Source of the DNA: Misgurnus anguillicaudatus
Lineage: Eukaryota; Chordata; Actinopteri; Cypriniformes; Cobitidae
Assembly: GCF_027580225.2 (NCBI RefSeq)
Contig: NC_073352.2
Location: forward strand, 34,521,501-34,585,500
Direction: 5' to 3'
DNA length: 64,000 bases
Every line of letters begins with the position of its first letter. Position 1 is the stretch's first letter. The notes under the pieces are model-generated. The model was not told the origin of the DNA and ran no database searches. It saw only the letters and a program-made list of their open reading frames with translations. Shown here in pieces: positions 1 to 11,990 of this stretch. The translations under genes and the position numbers were made by a program.

Positions 1-99
1 ACCCTAATAAATATGAAACCTAAGATTAAAGGTGCAATAGGATGTGTTTTCATAATATGTTAAATTGTTCTTTGACAATTACATAGAAGGTATGTTGCT

Positions 100-465
100 T
101 TATTAAGTGCAAAAATTATCCAGAAACGTTTTTACATGTCTATTTACAACCCTAGAATGTGTCATTTTAATTAAATGGTCTATTTTTGCCCTATTTGAAA
201 GAGTCATGAATAATAATGTTGAGCTCTGCACTGATTGCTCTGCTCTGAGGCTCATGCCAGAAGCTCACATTAGTAAACAGACCTTATATTTTGAGCCCTT
301 ATCAGACAAAAATACATTTTGAGTAACAACTAATCAGCTAAACGCTAGCATATGATATAGCATTTATTGGCATGTAGCGCTAACTCAGCAGTCACAACTT
401 TGTTTTTAGCATTTTAACAAATTTGTAATTAATGTGTAATTTAATGTTTTCAAAACATGCACATT
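100..465. repeat. dispersed repeat, copy 1 (inverted copy at 20690-21186)
   Basis: The segment from TTAAGTGCAAAAA (about 104) through the GTAAACAG..., GAGCTCTGC and CATGAATAATAATG stretches is found in reverse orientation at 20690-21186. No coding content. The first 100 bases show nothing recognisable, and 465-575 is unassigned. Confidence 0.55.
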
Positions 466-669
466 GTGTAATTGCTTCCTTTGCTGCTCTATAAACCTAG
501 ACTACTAAGGAGACCATTGTGTCTGTGTGAACAACTGATTATTTTGTAGACATCTTTTGAAAATTAAACAATAGGTTGGTTTCACGTGACGTCACATTGC
601 TGCTTCGCGAAAGCGCGAAACTCAGATGGAGGGCAGGAAGTGAAGTAGCTTCATCTGCCGTATGTTAAA

Positions 670-881
670 ATGCCTATGTTTTGTGTAATTTACGGCTGTT
701 CCAATCGTTCTAACCGAGAAAAAGGAAAGGGGGTTTATAGAGTTCCAAAGATTGTCGTTCATAAAGGTGAAAAATGTAAAAATCTCACAAAACAACGACG
801 GAAAAAAGTGGATTTTAAGCGTACGTCTGCCGCCGGGAGGAGCAAACTCTGCTAATGCCCGCAGCGATCACTTGGTCGGAG
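670..881 (+). pseudogene. THAP zinc-finger N-terminal exon, frameshifted
   Basis: The frame opens MPMFCVIYGCSNRSNREKG, which fits the first Cys pair of a C2CH THAP domain. After a six-A run (802-807) the THAP-like text continues in another frame (KKWILSVRLPPGG, then ANARSDHLVGG) up to a GTATGT donor at 882. The usual form near the last zinc ligand is ARxCSDH. Here the Cys-bearing dipeptide is missing. So there is a one-base indel plus loss of a zinc ligand, and the exon cannot encode a working domain. Confidence 0.6.
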
Positions 882-1596
882 GTATGTTGATATATAACTT
901 GGTTTTTGTGACTGTGTTTATATAACATTAGGTTGACGTTAAATGCTCATTTACGTAGTAATGATTATTAAGTAACCGGTAGTCTAATGGACCTCATTTC
1001 TACATTTTAAGCTGCCCTAGTGCTTTGTGTGACGCTAATGGGCTCCGACATTCAACCTCGTTTAACTTACCAAAAACTAAACTCAAATCATAGGCATGTC
1101 TGCCACGAGAGCAGATGAAGATGTTTAAGAAATACCAACAAACACGGTCGGAATGTACAGAGGCTATTGGATCTCCAATAGACAGCTGAGAGCCTGGATC
1201 TGACGCAGACAGCCGAGAGCTCCGAACCGAAGCAGCCAGCTGACAACTACTCACAATCAGAGGGCATCAGTGGGAATGGGACATTAAATGATCAAGGTAA
1301 ATTATTGTACTAAGATGTGTAACTAGCATTATTATTCAATGTTACAAATGTGATTGTCAGAAACTCACCCTGTGTAATTGGACCAGAGAACTTGAATGTT
1401 TGTAAAAAGGTTGTCAACCAACTCCACAAAAATTCACATAATTCATTCATGAATTTCAGGTGATACTCGAAAAATTAAAATATTGTAAAAAGGTTTCACC
1501 TATAAGTTGAATTACTGAAATAAGTTAACTTTTGCACAATATTCTTATTTCTCAAGTTTCACCTGTAACTAATTATGCTCCCCACTGCTATATTGC

Positions 1597-1717
1597 AGGC
1601 TATGCAGATGCCGGATGCCAGACTGAGCTGATGATGGATGACATTGAGAAGATGAAGCATGTTCTGAGACATAACACAACAGAACTGAGAGATCTTTGGA
1701 CCAAACCACTAAGATGA
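1597..1717 (+). pseudogene. second exon remnant of the THAP-transposon ORF
   Basis: After a TATATTGCAG acceptor the frame reads YADAGCQTELMMDDIEKM, then an amphipathic Glu/Leu/Arg stretch, and stops at 1715-1717. A DAGCQT motif followed by a short coiled coil is common after THAP domains in teleost transposon proteins. The phase relative to the first exon is unproven. Confidence 0.4.
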
Positions 1718-1879
1718 CAAAGTTCTAGACAGGGCTCCCCAACTTCTTAGTTTTAATTCAGATTTTTTAGCTGTGCAAACCCTACATCACATGTGGTCCT
1801 ATGTCTGTGCTGTCTAAATTTGAATAGTTCATTTTAGTTTGCTAAATAAATGTAAGAGCTGTCCAAATTGAAAACGACC

Positions 1880-2030
1880 TTCACTGACATCTTAAAACAC
1901 ATCAGTGCCCTTTGTTTTGCTTTAAAATGCACACAAGTAATGTTTTTAGTAAGGCATGTTTGTTAAAACTAGTTATATTTCATAATTAAACTAAGGCCTA
2001 GTCCTGGCTGAAAGATTTAGCTTGAAGATT
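1880..2030 (-). repeat. dispersed repeat with CTAAGGCCTAGTCCTGG motif (mate at 26190-26400)
   Basis: AAACTAAGGCCTAGTCCTGG near 1986-2006 and the preceding 100 bases match, in reverse, the AGGACTAGACCTTAAT segment at about 26200-26330. It lies inside the THAP transposon, so it was either carried by or inserted into that element. Confidence 0.4.
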
Positions 2031-2477
2031 TATAAATGCCTGTTATTTGCTGTGTCTTGTCTAATCTTTTGGAGTCTGTCATCACATTAGAGTAATGAGG
2101 AGGGAGGGTCATCAGTCACATCATGTGTTTTCAAATGTAATATTTTTATCCCCTAATCTAATTGTACTGGCAATATGTATTATATGAAATGAAATGGATG
2201 CCAATGTATTATTGCACACCATGTTCTTGTAGTTAGTATAACAATATTGTTTAAAAAATCTTGTAAATAAACCAATGGCATTTAATCACAACAATATTCA
2301 AAATGTCATCTTGTCTCATACGACACTATTGATATAACAGAAATATATTACACAGCCTACTTTAAAGAGTGCTTGGAGTTCATATCCTTTCATCACATTA
2401 CACATGTAAGTTTGTAACTTGCTGTCGCGGTATTTCTGGAAGTATACAGTTTCTAAAAAAACATTCAACTTTAGGAA

Positions 2478-2769
2478 TCACACACCATCCCAAAGTTTAA
2501 GATCTGGCAAAAAAAATACTTTCAACAAAAATTCCATTACAGTAGTTGTCAAGACTTTGGTGACATTATCCCCATCGATACGATGTCGTTGATAATCGGT
2601 GATGTCAACAGCCTTGACTGTCGGTAAATCTTTCAGTTCTACCGAAAACTCACTCATCTTCATGAGGTAAGGGTCACGTCTAACATATGTTAATAAACTC
2701 CTTGTATCTATGTCTTGAAACTGGATCTAATTCTGTACAATACGGACTCTCTGCAACGGTTCCCTCCAT
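2478..2769 (-). pseudogene. second transposon ORF remnant with a DPYLM...DLPTV motif, frameshifted
   Basis: On the minus strand a frame starts at 2769 (MEGTVAESPYCTELDPV...) and stops at 2680. After a shift of one base, the next frame reads RDPYLMKMSEFSVELKDLP and continues to 2478. The DPYLM/DLP arrangement recalls the N-terminus of large SWIM/YqaJ-exonuclease-like proteins repeated in fish genomes. That link is from memory and uncertain. The catalytic part is absent. Confidence 0.4.
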
Positions 2770-3061
2770 TAGACGTATTCAGATTTTTACTTCCTGCCCT
2801 CCATCTGCCCTCAGACCCGCCCTCGCGCGTCATCAAAATCACGTGACTGAAACCCTGCTATTGCGTGAGTTTGAACTTTTTTGAACTTTTAAAATATTTT
2901 TTTTAAAAAGGAAGTCAGAATTGTGTTAATATATATACTTTTTGTTTAAAAAAAAAGAAAAAAAATATACATAATGATGAGAAGTGCCCTTTATTTCACT
3001 TGAGCCCCTGCCCCTCAAAATGTCTGTGCACGTCCCTGGTGCGACTTATAGTCTTACGGTA

Positions 3062-3430
3062 GCTTATACCACAGGGTTGATGAATGTTTTATTCTGATTG
3101 GCTGAGAAATGTTCCATAGGTATGCATTATTTTTCGATTTCTTGTCACATGTGTAAGGAATAATTGACGACGGGCCGTTAAATCATTAGAAAATAATGCA
3201 CACCAAATGTGGTAGTGTGGCAACATGCGAAGTGTAGAATGCATTTTCAAATAATTCAAAGACCAATTATTTATTAGGAGTCAATTATTTTGCTTATACC
3301 ACGGTTACCACAAAAAATTCTCTGGTGGTTATGTTAAGACATTTGACAGGTTAGGTGTGCGTTTTACAGAAAATAATCTTGGTGGTTTTTTAACCAATCA
3401 GAATAAAGCATTCAGGCCCATGGTATAATA
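3062..3430. mobile_element. inverted-repeat element (MITE-like)
   Basis: Left end CTTATACCACAGGGTTGATG followed by TTTTATTCTGATTGGCTGAG, and right end AACCAATCAGAATAAAGCA then CCATGGTATAA, are inverted copies. An internal GCTTATACCACGGTTACCAC at about 3293 suggests a second copy or duplicated terminus. Non-coding. Confidence 0.6.
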
Positions 3431-3439
3431 AAATAACCA

Positions 3440-4255
3440 CCTGAGCAATGTCTAATTCTAAGAAATAATTATTCCTTACATATATTTTACGATATTGCAT
3501 GGTCTGTTAAAATTAACAAAAAAACATTCATATGCTGTTATTATACTGCTCGAAGATGAGTTTAAAGTGATACAATTATGCATTACATCAGGTTTTATCA
3601 GGTGTCAGTACAGAAAAACACTGTTTATACAGTATGTACATATTTTCTCCCAGCGATTTTCTCTTCACTACACATTCTACACTTGTTTTGATGATTTTGT
3701 TGTAAAGCTGCTTTGAATCAGTTTGGTCTGGGAAAAGCACTACAGTATATGAACAAAACTGAACTGACGTGTTTGCTTAAATTGAATAATTTTTTTTAAA
3801 AACTTAGCACCACAGATTCAATTGTGGAATTGCCTTCAAGATTGTTGTGGCGGTAAGTTCTTTCTATTACTGTAATAGCAGTTGTTTGTGCTCTTGGAAA
3901 GTGGTTCAATAAGGAAAAACTAAAACCTCAGCATTGTGTATGTAATCTCTAAAGTTACTGTCCATTGCGATATCATAAAAAACTGCAGAATTGTGTTACA
4001 TGAATTATTACATTCATCCATGAGAAACACTTGACACGATGGGTAATGTGTAGATGGGCGTTCTCAAGAAATCATGCATTGATGCGAATTCTGTTCTATA
4101 CATTTCCATCTCAGGACCAAAGCATGAGGGCCGCATGTCAGCTTCATTATTATCCTCCATCATTATCTACAATGTTTATGGAGAACATTGCAGATACTGT
4201 CATAACAGAGGATAATAATGACAGCCCTGCTGAAATAAACAGGAGCTAAAAGCCG
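3440..4255. other. unassigned, with a SINE/LINE-like tail at about 3690-3770
   Basis: TTGTAAAGCTGCTTTGAATC with a following AAAACTGAACTGA stretch is the kind of 3' tail found on teleost retroposons. The rest holds only short random ORFs and AT-rich DNA. Confidence 0.3.
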
Positions 4256-5095
4256 TCTCCCAGCTTGGTTTTGACTGATTTACCTGGTTTTGCAAACTCT
4301 TCTTGGTGGTTTTGGAAACTTTTTATATGGCCAAGCTGGTCTCAGGCACCAGATGAACACCAGTTTCACCACCAGTTTAAATCAGCAGTTTAACCAAGAG
4401 TAGCAGTTTAAACCAGTGACTTCCATCTTAAACTAAGTAAGACTAGCCAGCCAGCATAGCAAAGCTGACCAGTGGCCAGTTTTATAAACTGTTTAGACAA
4501 GTCTTACAAGTTAGTCTTTCTTTCTTATTCAATTCAATTTTATTTATAAAGCGCTTTTCACAATTGTTTAATTGTTTCAAAGATAGTAGATGCAGGAAAA
4601 AACACAGAAAAATCTTATCACATAAACAGCACAATACAGCTGTTAAGATTAACAATACTACTGAGCGTAGTAAAAATGTAACCTATGTAAGAGGGTGCTA
4701 AGTTAATCCAATGTCAGCAGACTCCCCATTCCAGCATCTATGGCTATATTCATGGCGCCAACTGATTAATTCATACACAAGTTTATTCAGACAAGTTAAT
4801 CCAGACACAGGTTGGAGGAGGAACGAGGTGGCATCTCCAATTTGCCTAACCTGCGTGTTTTTTGACCTGTGTGAGGAAACCGGAGTTACAAGTTAGTCTA
4901 CAATTAAAACTGATAATAACTATTGTTTCAAAATCTCATTTCAGTCTAAAAAATTATTTTTTGATTAGCCTTAACTAATTGCTACTACAGTTTTGCTACT
5001 TACTGCCTATGTTTATGCAACCAGACTCAAACTGTAAGCTGGTTTGGTGGTTTAGCTGGTCTTTCAGCCTGACCAGTGACCAGTACGCTTCTAAA
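4255..5095. repeat. CCAGCTGGT-type dispersed repeat interrupted by a retroposon tail
   Basis: The stretches at 4262-4500 and 5030-5100 are rich in ACCAG/CTGGT words (for example AGCTGGTTTGGTGGTTTAGC) typical of one teleost repeat. Between them, TTCAATTCAATTTTATTTAT at about 4530 begins a copy of the repeat seen more completely at 5277-5560. Confidence 0.45.
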
Positions 5096-5270
5096 ACCAG
5101 GCTGGGTGGCGGCTCGTGACTGCTCATCCGAGGGGCGCAAATTCAAAATAAGTGTTCGGAGTGTCATGTGTATTGCCCGTGTTTTTAAAGTATGTGTTTG
5201 TTGCGTCATGTGAACCATGTGCATCACGTGTTTTGTCAAAATAAGTGCCTGCTGCACACACGTCAAAACT
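5095..5270 (+). repeat. dispersed repeat X, copy 1
   Basis: The sequence GGTGGCGGCTCGTGACTGCT through the GTGTTTTGTCAAAATAAGTG stretch recurs in reverse at 25905-26080, and a partial copy lies at 5700-5830. Non-coding. Confidence 0.6.
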
Positions 5271-5276
5271 GTTTAT

Positions 5277-5560
5277 TCAATTCAATTTTATTTATATAGC
5301 GCTTTTTAACAATTGTTAATTGTTTCAGAGCAGCTTTACATGAATAGATGTAGGGGAAAACATAAATCGATAGATAATATAAGAAGCAGAATACAGCGGC
5401 TAAGAATAAACCGTACAAGCGAGCGTAGTAATAATGTAACGTATACAGGAAAGTGCTAAGTTAAATCAATGTTGGCTGACTCTCCATGGGATGAAAAAAC
5501 CCCCTAGGAGAAAAACCCTGTGGGAAAACTCCTAGGAGGAGAAAAACCCTTGAGAGAGAT
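5277..5560 (+). repeat. teleost interspersed repeat starting TTCAATTCAATTTTATTTAT
   Basis: It begins with the widespread fish motif (ATTCAATTCAATTTTATTTA, then ATAGCGCTTTT), continues through a TTTCAGAGCAGCTTTACATG segment and ends in GGAGAAAAACCC repeats (5505-5555). A shorter copy is at about 4530-4740. Confidence 0.65.
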
Positions 5561-5699
5561 ACATATGTTTAGGTGATGTGTTTATGATAAAAGAAACGCT
5601 TACGTTCACAAAATACACGCAAGACACTCCCTTAACAGTAAACTTTGAATTTGCATGAGATTATGCGAGTATCTGACAAACGCGAGCATCTCTTTTATC

Positions 5700-5830
5700 A
5701 TAAACCCTTTAGACGCGTCGGCACGAGGCACTCATTTTGACAAAACATGTGATGTACATAGGATCTCTCGACATGCAGAACACATATTTTAAATTACGAA
5801 CCACAAACATGACGGGCTACATACATGTTG
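5700..5830 (-). repeat. dispersed repeat X, copy 2 (partial)
   Basis: GAGGCACTCATTTTGACAAA and the following ACACATATTTTAAATTACG match the reverse complement of copy 1 at 5095-5270. Confidence 0.5.
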
Positions 5831-6660
5831 TGACGAACTTCGCATCGAGCACCCTCAAAGAAATATATATATATATCAGTAATATTAGCAATATCATAAC
5901 GTGCTACATACTCAAAACACACAAATGATATTTTTTTCCTGAGAATAGTGAATGTATAGCTTATATTGTCAGAGTTTCCTGGCTAATGATGTTTGGTCTG
6001 ATCTGATGGACCCGTAAAACACAACACCAGGTCTGATGTTCTCGTCTCCTTTTAGTTAGTGGCTGACAGAAGTTATATTTCATTGTCACTGAACTGCTGC
6101 TTTTTTCTTTTTTCTTTTACACACACACACATACATCTAACACTCAATTTTCTCTTCCCTGTCTGCACCTTCCTCGCATTTGGCAGATAAATGATTCGAT
6201 CCATCTCATCTCTCTGACATAATTTATGGGCGTATCATGTACAGTTCTCACCGCAGTGCATATCTTGCGTATGTGATCGTGTGAGATATGGATTTGTATG
6301 TTTAGGTGATGTGTTTGTCTAGAGAGTGTGGTCATAAATACAAACTAATAATCCTTATACCACCGAGCTGACGCTCGTACCGCAACCCGGCCGTGACATA
6401 CCTTCAGAGCATTGATGTCGCACCAGATACGGCTATCGTAAATCTACTCCTGCGGCTTGAGCATGGCTGTTATGAAAGCATTGCGTATGGTTTGTGGTCA
6501 GGGTCTTGGACATCAGATTGGACACGTTGCACAGCTTGTGTTTTACCCAGCAGCCTTTGACAGAACATTTGATTTGGTGACACTGAAAACACTTCTTGGC
6601 ATATTAGGGTCTATTTTTGGCAGCATGGACATTGTTTTGTCGCATTTCACCTTCACTCTC
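5830..6660. other. unassigned region with a short (AC)n tract
   Basis: An (AC)n run at 6119-6131. A 107-codon ORF (6457-6780) opens here but its second half lies in the CTGGGTTG repeat, and I recognise no family. Nothing else is supportable. Confidence 0.3.
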
Positions 6661-6828
6661 AATAAAATGCTGGGTTGTTGCAACATATGGTTGGATAAAA
6701 TGTGGATAAGCCCAACTGTTGTGTTTACATTAATCTATGGCGGGTTGTTTCAAATATGGACATTTTCTAGGTTAATTTGAACCAGAGGTTGGGTTTGTTT
6801 GTATTTTATCCAACCACGTTGAAGAGGT
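6660..6828 (+). repeat. CTGGGTTG/GTTGGATAAA dispersed repeat
   Basis: Words such as ATGCTGGGTTGTTGCAACAT and AACCAGAGGTTGGGTTTGTT with inverted TTTATCCAACCA are typical of a short teleost DNA element. Boundaries are approximate. Confidence 0.4.
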
Positions 6829-6829
6829 T

Positions 6830-6995
6830 TCCATTAAAATACCAATAGGAACCATTAGCTTTTACCATTAAAACCACTACACTGTAGTGTGTTTTGGGCC
6901 ATATTCCATTAGAACCAATAAAATTCCCAGTAAAACCAATAAAACCAATAGAATTTCTGTGATGGTGTCTATTGGTTTTTTTAGCTGGGTGGTTA
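6830..6995. mobile_element. palindromic MITE, copy 1 (full copy at 28616-28794)
   Basis: It shares CCATTAGCTTTTACCATTAA, the central palindrome ACTACACTGTAGTGT and the GGGCCATATTCCATTAGAAC segment with 28616-28794. The arms are more decayed than in the second copy. Confidence 0.65.
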
Positions 6996-7880
6996 CCATC
7001 ATTTATTAAAATATCTTCTTTTGTGTTCAAAAAAATAAAGAAACTCATACAGGTTTAGGACAACATGATGGTGAGTAAATGATTTTTAAAAAATGATGAC
7101 TTTAAAATGTTTGAACTATTAAAGAAAATTTGAGTATATGTAATATTTTAGTTTCCCATTATCTGTCTAGGCTGGAAAATGACACTTTTAATTTTTGAGT
7201 TTAAATTTTTTGTGTTCATATGGACTTTGTAATTTAAAATGCTAAGGGACTTCAATTTCAGTCAACCAAATTTGCATCAATCAAACTTTTTTGAAAACCA
7301 CCCACATCATCTCCTCATGCTGTCTGAAATAAAATTTCCACTTCTGAGTTTCCGTAGCTGCGAGCGGCGTGCGAGTAATACGTTCACCGGCCGAATCCTC
7401 GACGTGCATGCCTCAGGTGAACCTACAGCATAATCATAAAGCTCATTTCACAATTATCAAAGCTTACAGTGCGTATGTGAGACTGTTACCCATCATGATG
7501 AAGTACCTTCTGTGAGAAATCACGATGAGAGAGACATTAACGTCACAGGTAGATTTATTGAGCCATCGCTGCCGTTTGTCATCTTGGGTAGTGAAAGTAT
7601 TTTACCATCAACAGGATCTTCAGAAGTCGTTTGATTTAAAGTTTCCCTTGTGAACTGAAGTAGAAAAAAGTTTTTATAAACAGATGTAGTATAACAAACT
7701 AAAATCTTTCAAGGAATCAAGAAGTAACTTTCCATAACTTCACTGACACATGCCATTTATGTGCTATCCTATGTATGTCTTTGTGTAGTGTTTATTTCTC
7801 TGTTATTTACGCTAAAAAGGCTAGGTTATTTTTAAGCCAGCGTTGGGTCAAAACGGACAAACCGCTACCCTGTCTCCTGA
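6996..7880. other. unassigned, no gene seen
   Basis: AT-rich DNA with a slightly GC-richer patch near 7350-7600. ORFs are short and without recognisable motifs. Confidence 0.3.
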
Positions 7881-7881
7881 G

Positions 7882-8393
7882 GATGCGTATAAATAGCACG
7901 AAGTATAAAACTCGTGCAATACATACGCCAAATTCCACTTTGGCGTGCATATGATGCGCCAGTCCTTCCCATTCACTAAAACGGTGCATCTTTTTATGTC
8001 GTTTTATTTATTGGTTTCTACATTTTTTTCTGTTTTTTAAACCATTTTCGCTTGGGTTTAGGGTTAGGTTTTAGATTTGCTTAATGAGGTTATTTAATAT
8101 ACAGGTTTCTCCATGTTTTTGTCCATATTTAAGCCATGGTCGCTTGGAGTTGGGGTTAGAGTTGGGGTTTGGGTTAGGATGTCATTTTTATATAACAAAA
8201 AGTTGTTCTAACCCTTAAACCAAGCGAAAATGGTAAAAAATAGCAAAAAAATTGAGAAACCGATAAATAAAATGACAAAAAAAGATGCACCGTTTAAGTG
8301 AATGGGAAGGACTTGCGTATCATATGCACGCCAAAGTGGAATTTGGCGTATGTATTGCATGAGTTTTACACTTCGTGTTATTTATACGCATCT
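7882..8393. mobile_element. fold-back (long inverted repeat) element A
   Basis: The arms 7882-8045 and about 8220-8393 are inverted copies, for example TACGCCAAATTCCACTTTGG with ATTCACT...ACGGTGCATC and the reverse on the right. The centre has CGCTTGGGTTTAGGGTTAGG and related words. The same central core appears in the fold-back elements at 19550-20490 although the outer arms differ. No coding content. Confidence 0.7.
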
Positions 8394-8399
8394 AGACAA

Positions 8400-8530
8400 A
8401 CACATTCACTAGGTTGTAATTTAACCTATGCTAGGTTGTTTTAACCCGTCGTTTGGTTAAATATAAACATTTTATGGGTTCATTTAACCCAACAGCTAGA
8501 TTTTACGTTTTAACCCAATGCTGGCAAAAA
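8400..8530. repeat. TTAACCCAA/TGGGTT-type short repeat
   Basis: AGGTTGTTTTAACCCGTCGT, ATTTAACCCAACAGCTA and TTTTAACCCAATGCTGGC fit a short teleost MITE with TTAACCC words. Confidence 0.35.
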
Positions 8531-11500
8531 GAGTCGGAATGAGCACATTTTCAAAAATGAGTTATTTATATTTTTTATTTATAAAAAATCAAAATAGACG
8601 TAAAGCTGTTTGATATTTTCAGAAATATTGAGTTAAAGAAAGTAGATCTAGCATACACAAAGTCAAAAACTTTAGGAAAAATATTTTTTTTGTATTTATT
8701 TTTTGATTGACATTGACACAGACAGCTTTAAGATCTACTGTATAATGCAAGGATCTAATATAATCTTACACATATTTTCCCCAACAGTTAACCAAACATT
8801 CACTTAAGACATAACAGATTATATCTGTGTGAATTCTTGTCAAAACAGATATTTTAAAAACTATAATTCTGTGTATGTATGTATTGGGGTCGCATCCTCG
8901 CGCTTCTGTGTGCACACGCTTCAGATGTGTCAGATAGCATGAGAAAGATTGTTTTCTAGTCTTCTCGCTCTTTAAACATCAATCAGGTCCCAAACTTTAT
9001 TTTATACTATTTTAACATCAAGCAAGTCCTGCACTTTATTTTCTAATTCCTGCATGTTTCAAAACCTAAATTTCAGACGCTCATGTAATGGTCAGAGAAA
9101 AGCAGCACAATTATGACAAAAAAAAACATTTATATGTTACCCAGTCAGTAAAATCCATACTAAAGTCTCAAAATTAAATTCTGAGATAATGAGCATCAAA
9201 GTCTGATTTTAGACATTAATTTCATTATGATTGTAATCTTTGACATGACCTTATTCAATCAATTTTAAAGATATGAACAACATTACATTTTGACACACAT
9301 TTTTTGATAAGACAGGCACATTTATTTTGTTGACAGCCAGCAATCATTCATGTGTAGCCTATTTAAAATAACGGCAAGAATTATGCTAACGTTTGCTGTT
9401 TTCATATTATCGTAAGTGCTGAGGTATTAGTTGTAACACAGTGTTACAATTAACCCCGCTGGGTCAAAATATTTTCAAGCGCACCAAAAAAGTTGCTAAG
9501 AGCTGCCGATATATTTCAAAATGATGCTATGTTTCAGTCAACAAGACTTATTGATTAAGATGACATAAGATTGGAAAATGTACTTACATGACACCAAAAC
9601 ACTGTTTCGTGGAAAAACATTATACCTTTCCATAAATTTGCGGGAGATCGTCTTTTGAAAGCGTGAAAAAATATGGAAATAACAAATCGCTGCACCCTGT
9701 GCAACAATGTAAACGGTCTGTGTTACAACCAACCCCGCGTTACTTTTTGCCCCGTGCACCCCTACACCTCTCAGAAACTTACAAATAAAGATCATTTTAA
9801 TTGCTTAATGACTATTTACAGCATTTGGATCGCTAAATGAGGGCTTAAAGTACTTATTCTTATGAAAACCTCATGCTTTCTTTTGCATGAAGCTCAAAGT
9901 TAACCGACCGAGATATTTTGACAGCTTGGGTCACGTATAATACTCATCTGTTTGTTTATATTCTCTATTCAAAACTCCTAATGCATGTCTTAACAATCCT
10001 AAACATGTCTATGCATGCAGTACTTGAGAAAATACCCACAATTCTGTGCAGCAAGCTTCTTTGTTATAGCCATCACACTGATAGCAGTGAAGTTAAGGTT
10101 GTCTCATTTGTTTGCTTGTGTGTTACTCCTTTATGACCACTGATGAAGATCTGTTTTCATCATCATTAGAACTAGCAGCAGCTCATGCTTGATCTATTTC
10201 AAACGAGTTCACTGTAATGTGCCGTCATATTAAAGCAATGCCGTACAAACAGGATTGTGCGATAGCCATATTGCTATTTTATTACCTTTGCCGGTCATCA
10301 CAGCCTCCATCAGCGACGAGTAGTTAGGAGGTGACCAAAGGTCAAAAGTTGTGTGATGTGTTGGTCTCTTAATGTTTATTTGAAGTGTGCGTGTGTCAGT
10401 GAATGGTTCGGTAATTTGTTCATGAATGCTCATTAGCTGGCGCAACCCAAATATTGGTTCATTTTACACTGTCAGACAAATGGTCAACAAATGGTCCTAA
10501 GCTGTCATGGGGTGGTACCCCGTATACCAATATGTATACCTTTAAGGTACTGCTATGCACTCATTGGTTATTCTGAGGTGCTAATATTAACTTTTAGGTG
10601 CACAGATGTATTAAAAAAAATCATTATATCAAATAAAGTGTGGATTTTTTTGCTCTTTTTAAAGCTGCTATCCATAATTTTCTGGTTAAAAATAAACTTA
10701 AACCAATTCTTGAGCAAGTACATAAAGAATTAGTGTTAAAAATTCTTACCTTAAGCTTATAATAATGATCTAAAGAGTCAACTGGAATGCAATGACTTTC
10801 ATTCACATTCATGTACCCAATATGTCACATATTTCCTTTGTCATCATTCCCCTCAGGGCGATGATTTATCACGGCCCTGTTTGGACCCATTAGCTCTGCC
10901 AAGACAGAACCTTTTCCTCTCGCCTGCCATTTGCTTTCTGTTGACTGTACATAGTGTGAGAGGTTTGTTATCACATTAGTGAAACAGAGCAGGACGGTGC
11001 AGAAAAATCCATCACTGACTGCACGCGGTTGGATGGAGTTCAGCTGGGACATTGTTCGGATGTTACTAAGATGTTGTGTTTAGGTTGCTCAGTCGATCGC
11101 AGACATTAGGCAAAGAGAGGCATTATGTTGAGGGCACTACAGGGGATTGTGGGATCCCGGTGTCCTCTACACTCATTTACCTTTATACATTGGCACATGC
11201 ACAAACACATACAGGCACGAGTGACCTTGCATAAGTCACATTATGCAAGGTTGCTACATGGTCGCTCAAGAGATCTATACCATGTAAAGATGGGCCCAAA
11301 ATTGGTTTAATGATTCTTGTCTTCCGCCTGATTCTTATTTAATGTAAAATATTTTACTTAACGCAACAAACAATACGTCATTAGAAAGGTCTGAGGATCA
11401 AGCATTTGTATTTGACCTTTATTTTATTCAGACAACGTTATAGTGACAGTAATTTTATTCATTTGTGTCACAAGTTATGAAAATCTAAGTCCATACCTGT

Positions 11501-11990
11501 AAAATGAAATATGAACCTCAGTCTTGAGAAAAATCTCATGCATGGTCATCATGAAAGCACTTCACAAAACAACCTCGGGGCTTTTGGTTCAAAGGCATGC
11601 ATGTTTGGAGAAATATTGTTTGATTTTAAATGTTTACTTCAAATTTGAGAGGAGTAATATTTATTGCATTTTTATTCCACATTTTTAAAAACACAACAGA
11701 CAGATGGTAGCGCTTTAAAGTGATTTATTTAATAAATAATTGCATTTAAATTTTGTAAAAATGCCCTAGTCCGTCTGCGCTGCCCCTGAGGAGGTCTGTC
11801 AACGCCACTGGCCAAAACACATTTATGTCCAAACACCATTTAAAAGTAGACTTAGCATAATATGAGCCCTTTAAAGCATAAAGAAATTCCTGTTACAGGA
11901 AAACCTTTTACAGATGCTATAATGTATAAAATTATCAACTTTAAAACCAACACAAAACAACATACATAACCAATTTACTGTTGTATTGTA
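8531..11990. other. 3.4 kb without a recognisable gene
   Basis: AT-rich. 9420-9800 contains AACCCCGCGTTACTTTTTGCC and the related GTTACAATTAACCCCGCTGG, suggesting an old dispersed repeat. 10470-10610 holds GGTAC/GTATACC words like the MITE at 27046-27446. 10830-11060 is repeat-poor and a little GC-richer, and might be conserved non-coding DNA, but I cannot show it. Confidence 0.3.

Larger units (their letters stand above)
575..2862 (+). mobile_element. decayed THAP-type DNA transposon with two inward-facing ORF remnants
   Basis: Inverted termini: the left end (GGTTTCACGTGA near 582, then CAGATGGAGGGCAGGAAGT at about 625-643) is matched in reverse near 2785-2855. A THAP-domain exon follows the left terminus on the plus strand and a different ORF fragment follows the right terminus on the minus strand. 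No DDE catalytic core is visible, so it is either internally deleted or the core is too decayed to see. THAP-domain DNA transposons (P and Kolobok groups) are abundant in teleosts. I cannot assign a family, and the exact ends and target duplication are unclear. Confidence 0.65.

Noticed and set aside
6457..6780. 107-codon ORF
   Set aside because: Its second half is the CTGGGTTG dispersed repeat and the first half matches nothing I recognise.
8050..8220. GGTTTAGGGTTAGG words resembling vertebrate telomere repeats
   Set aside because: Imperfect, few copies and symmetric: they are the core of the fold-back elements, not interstitial telomere arrays.
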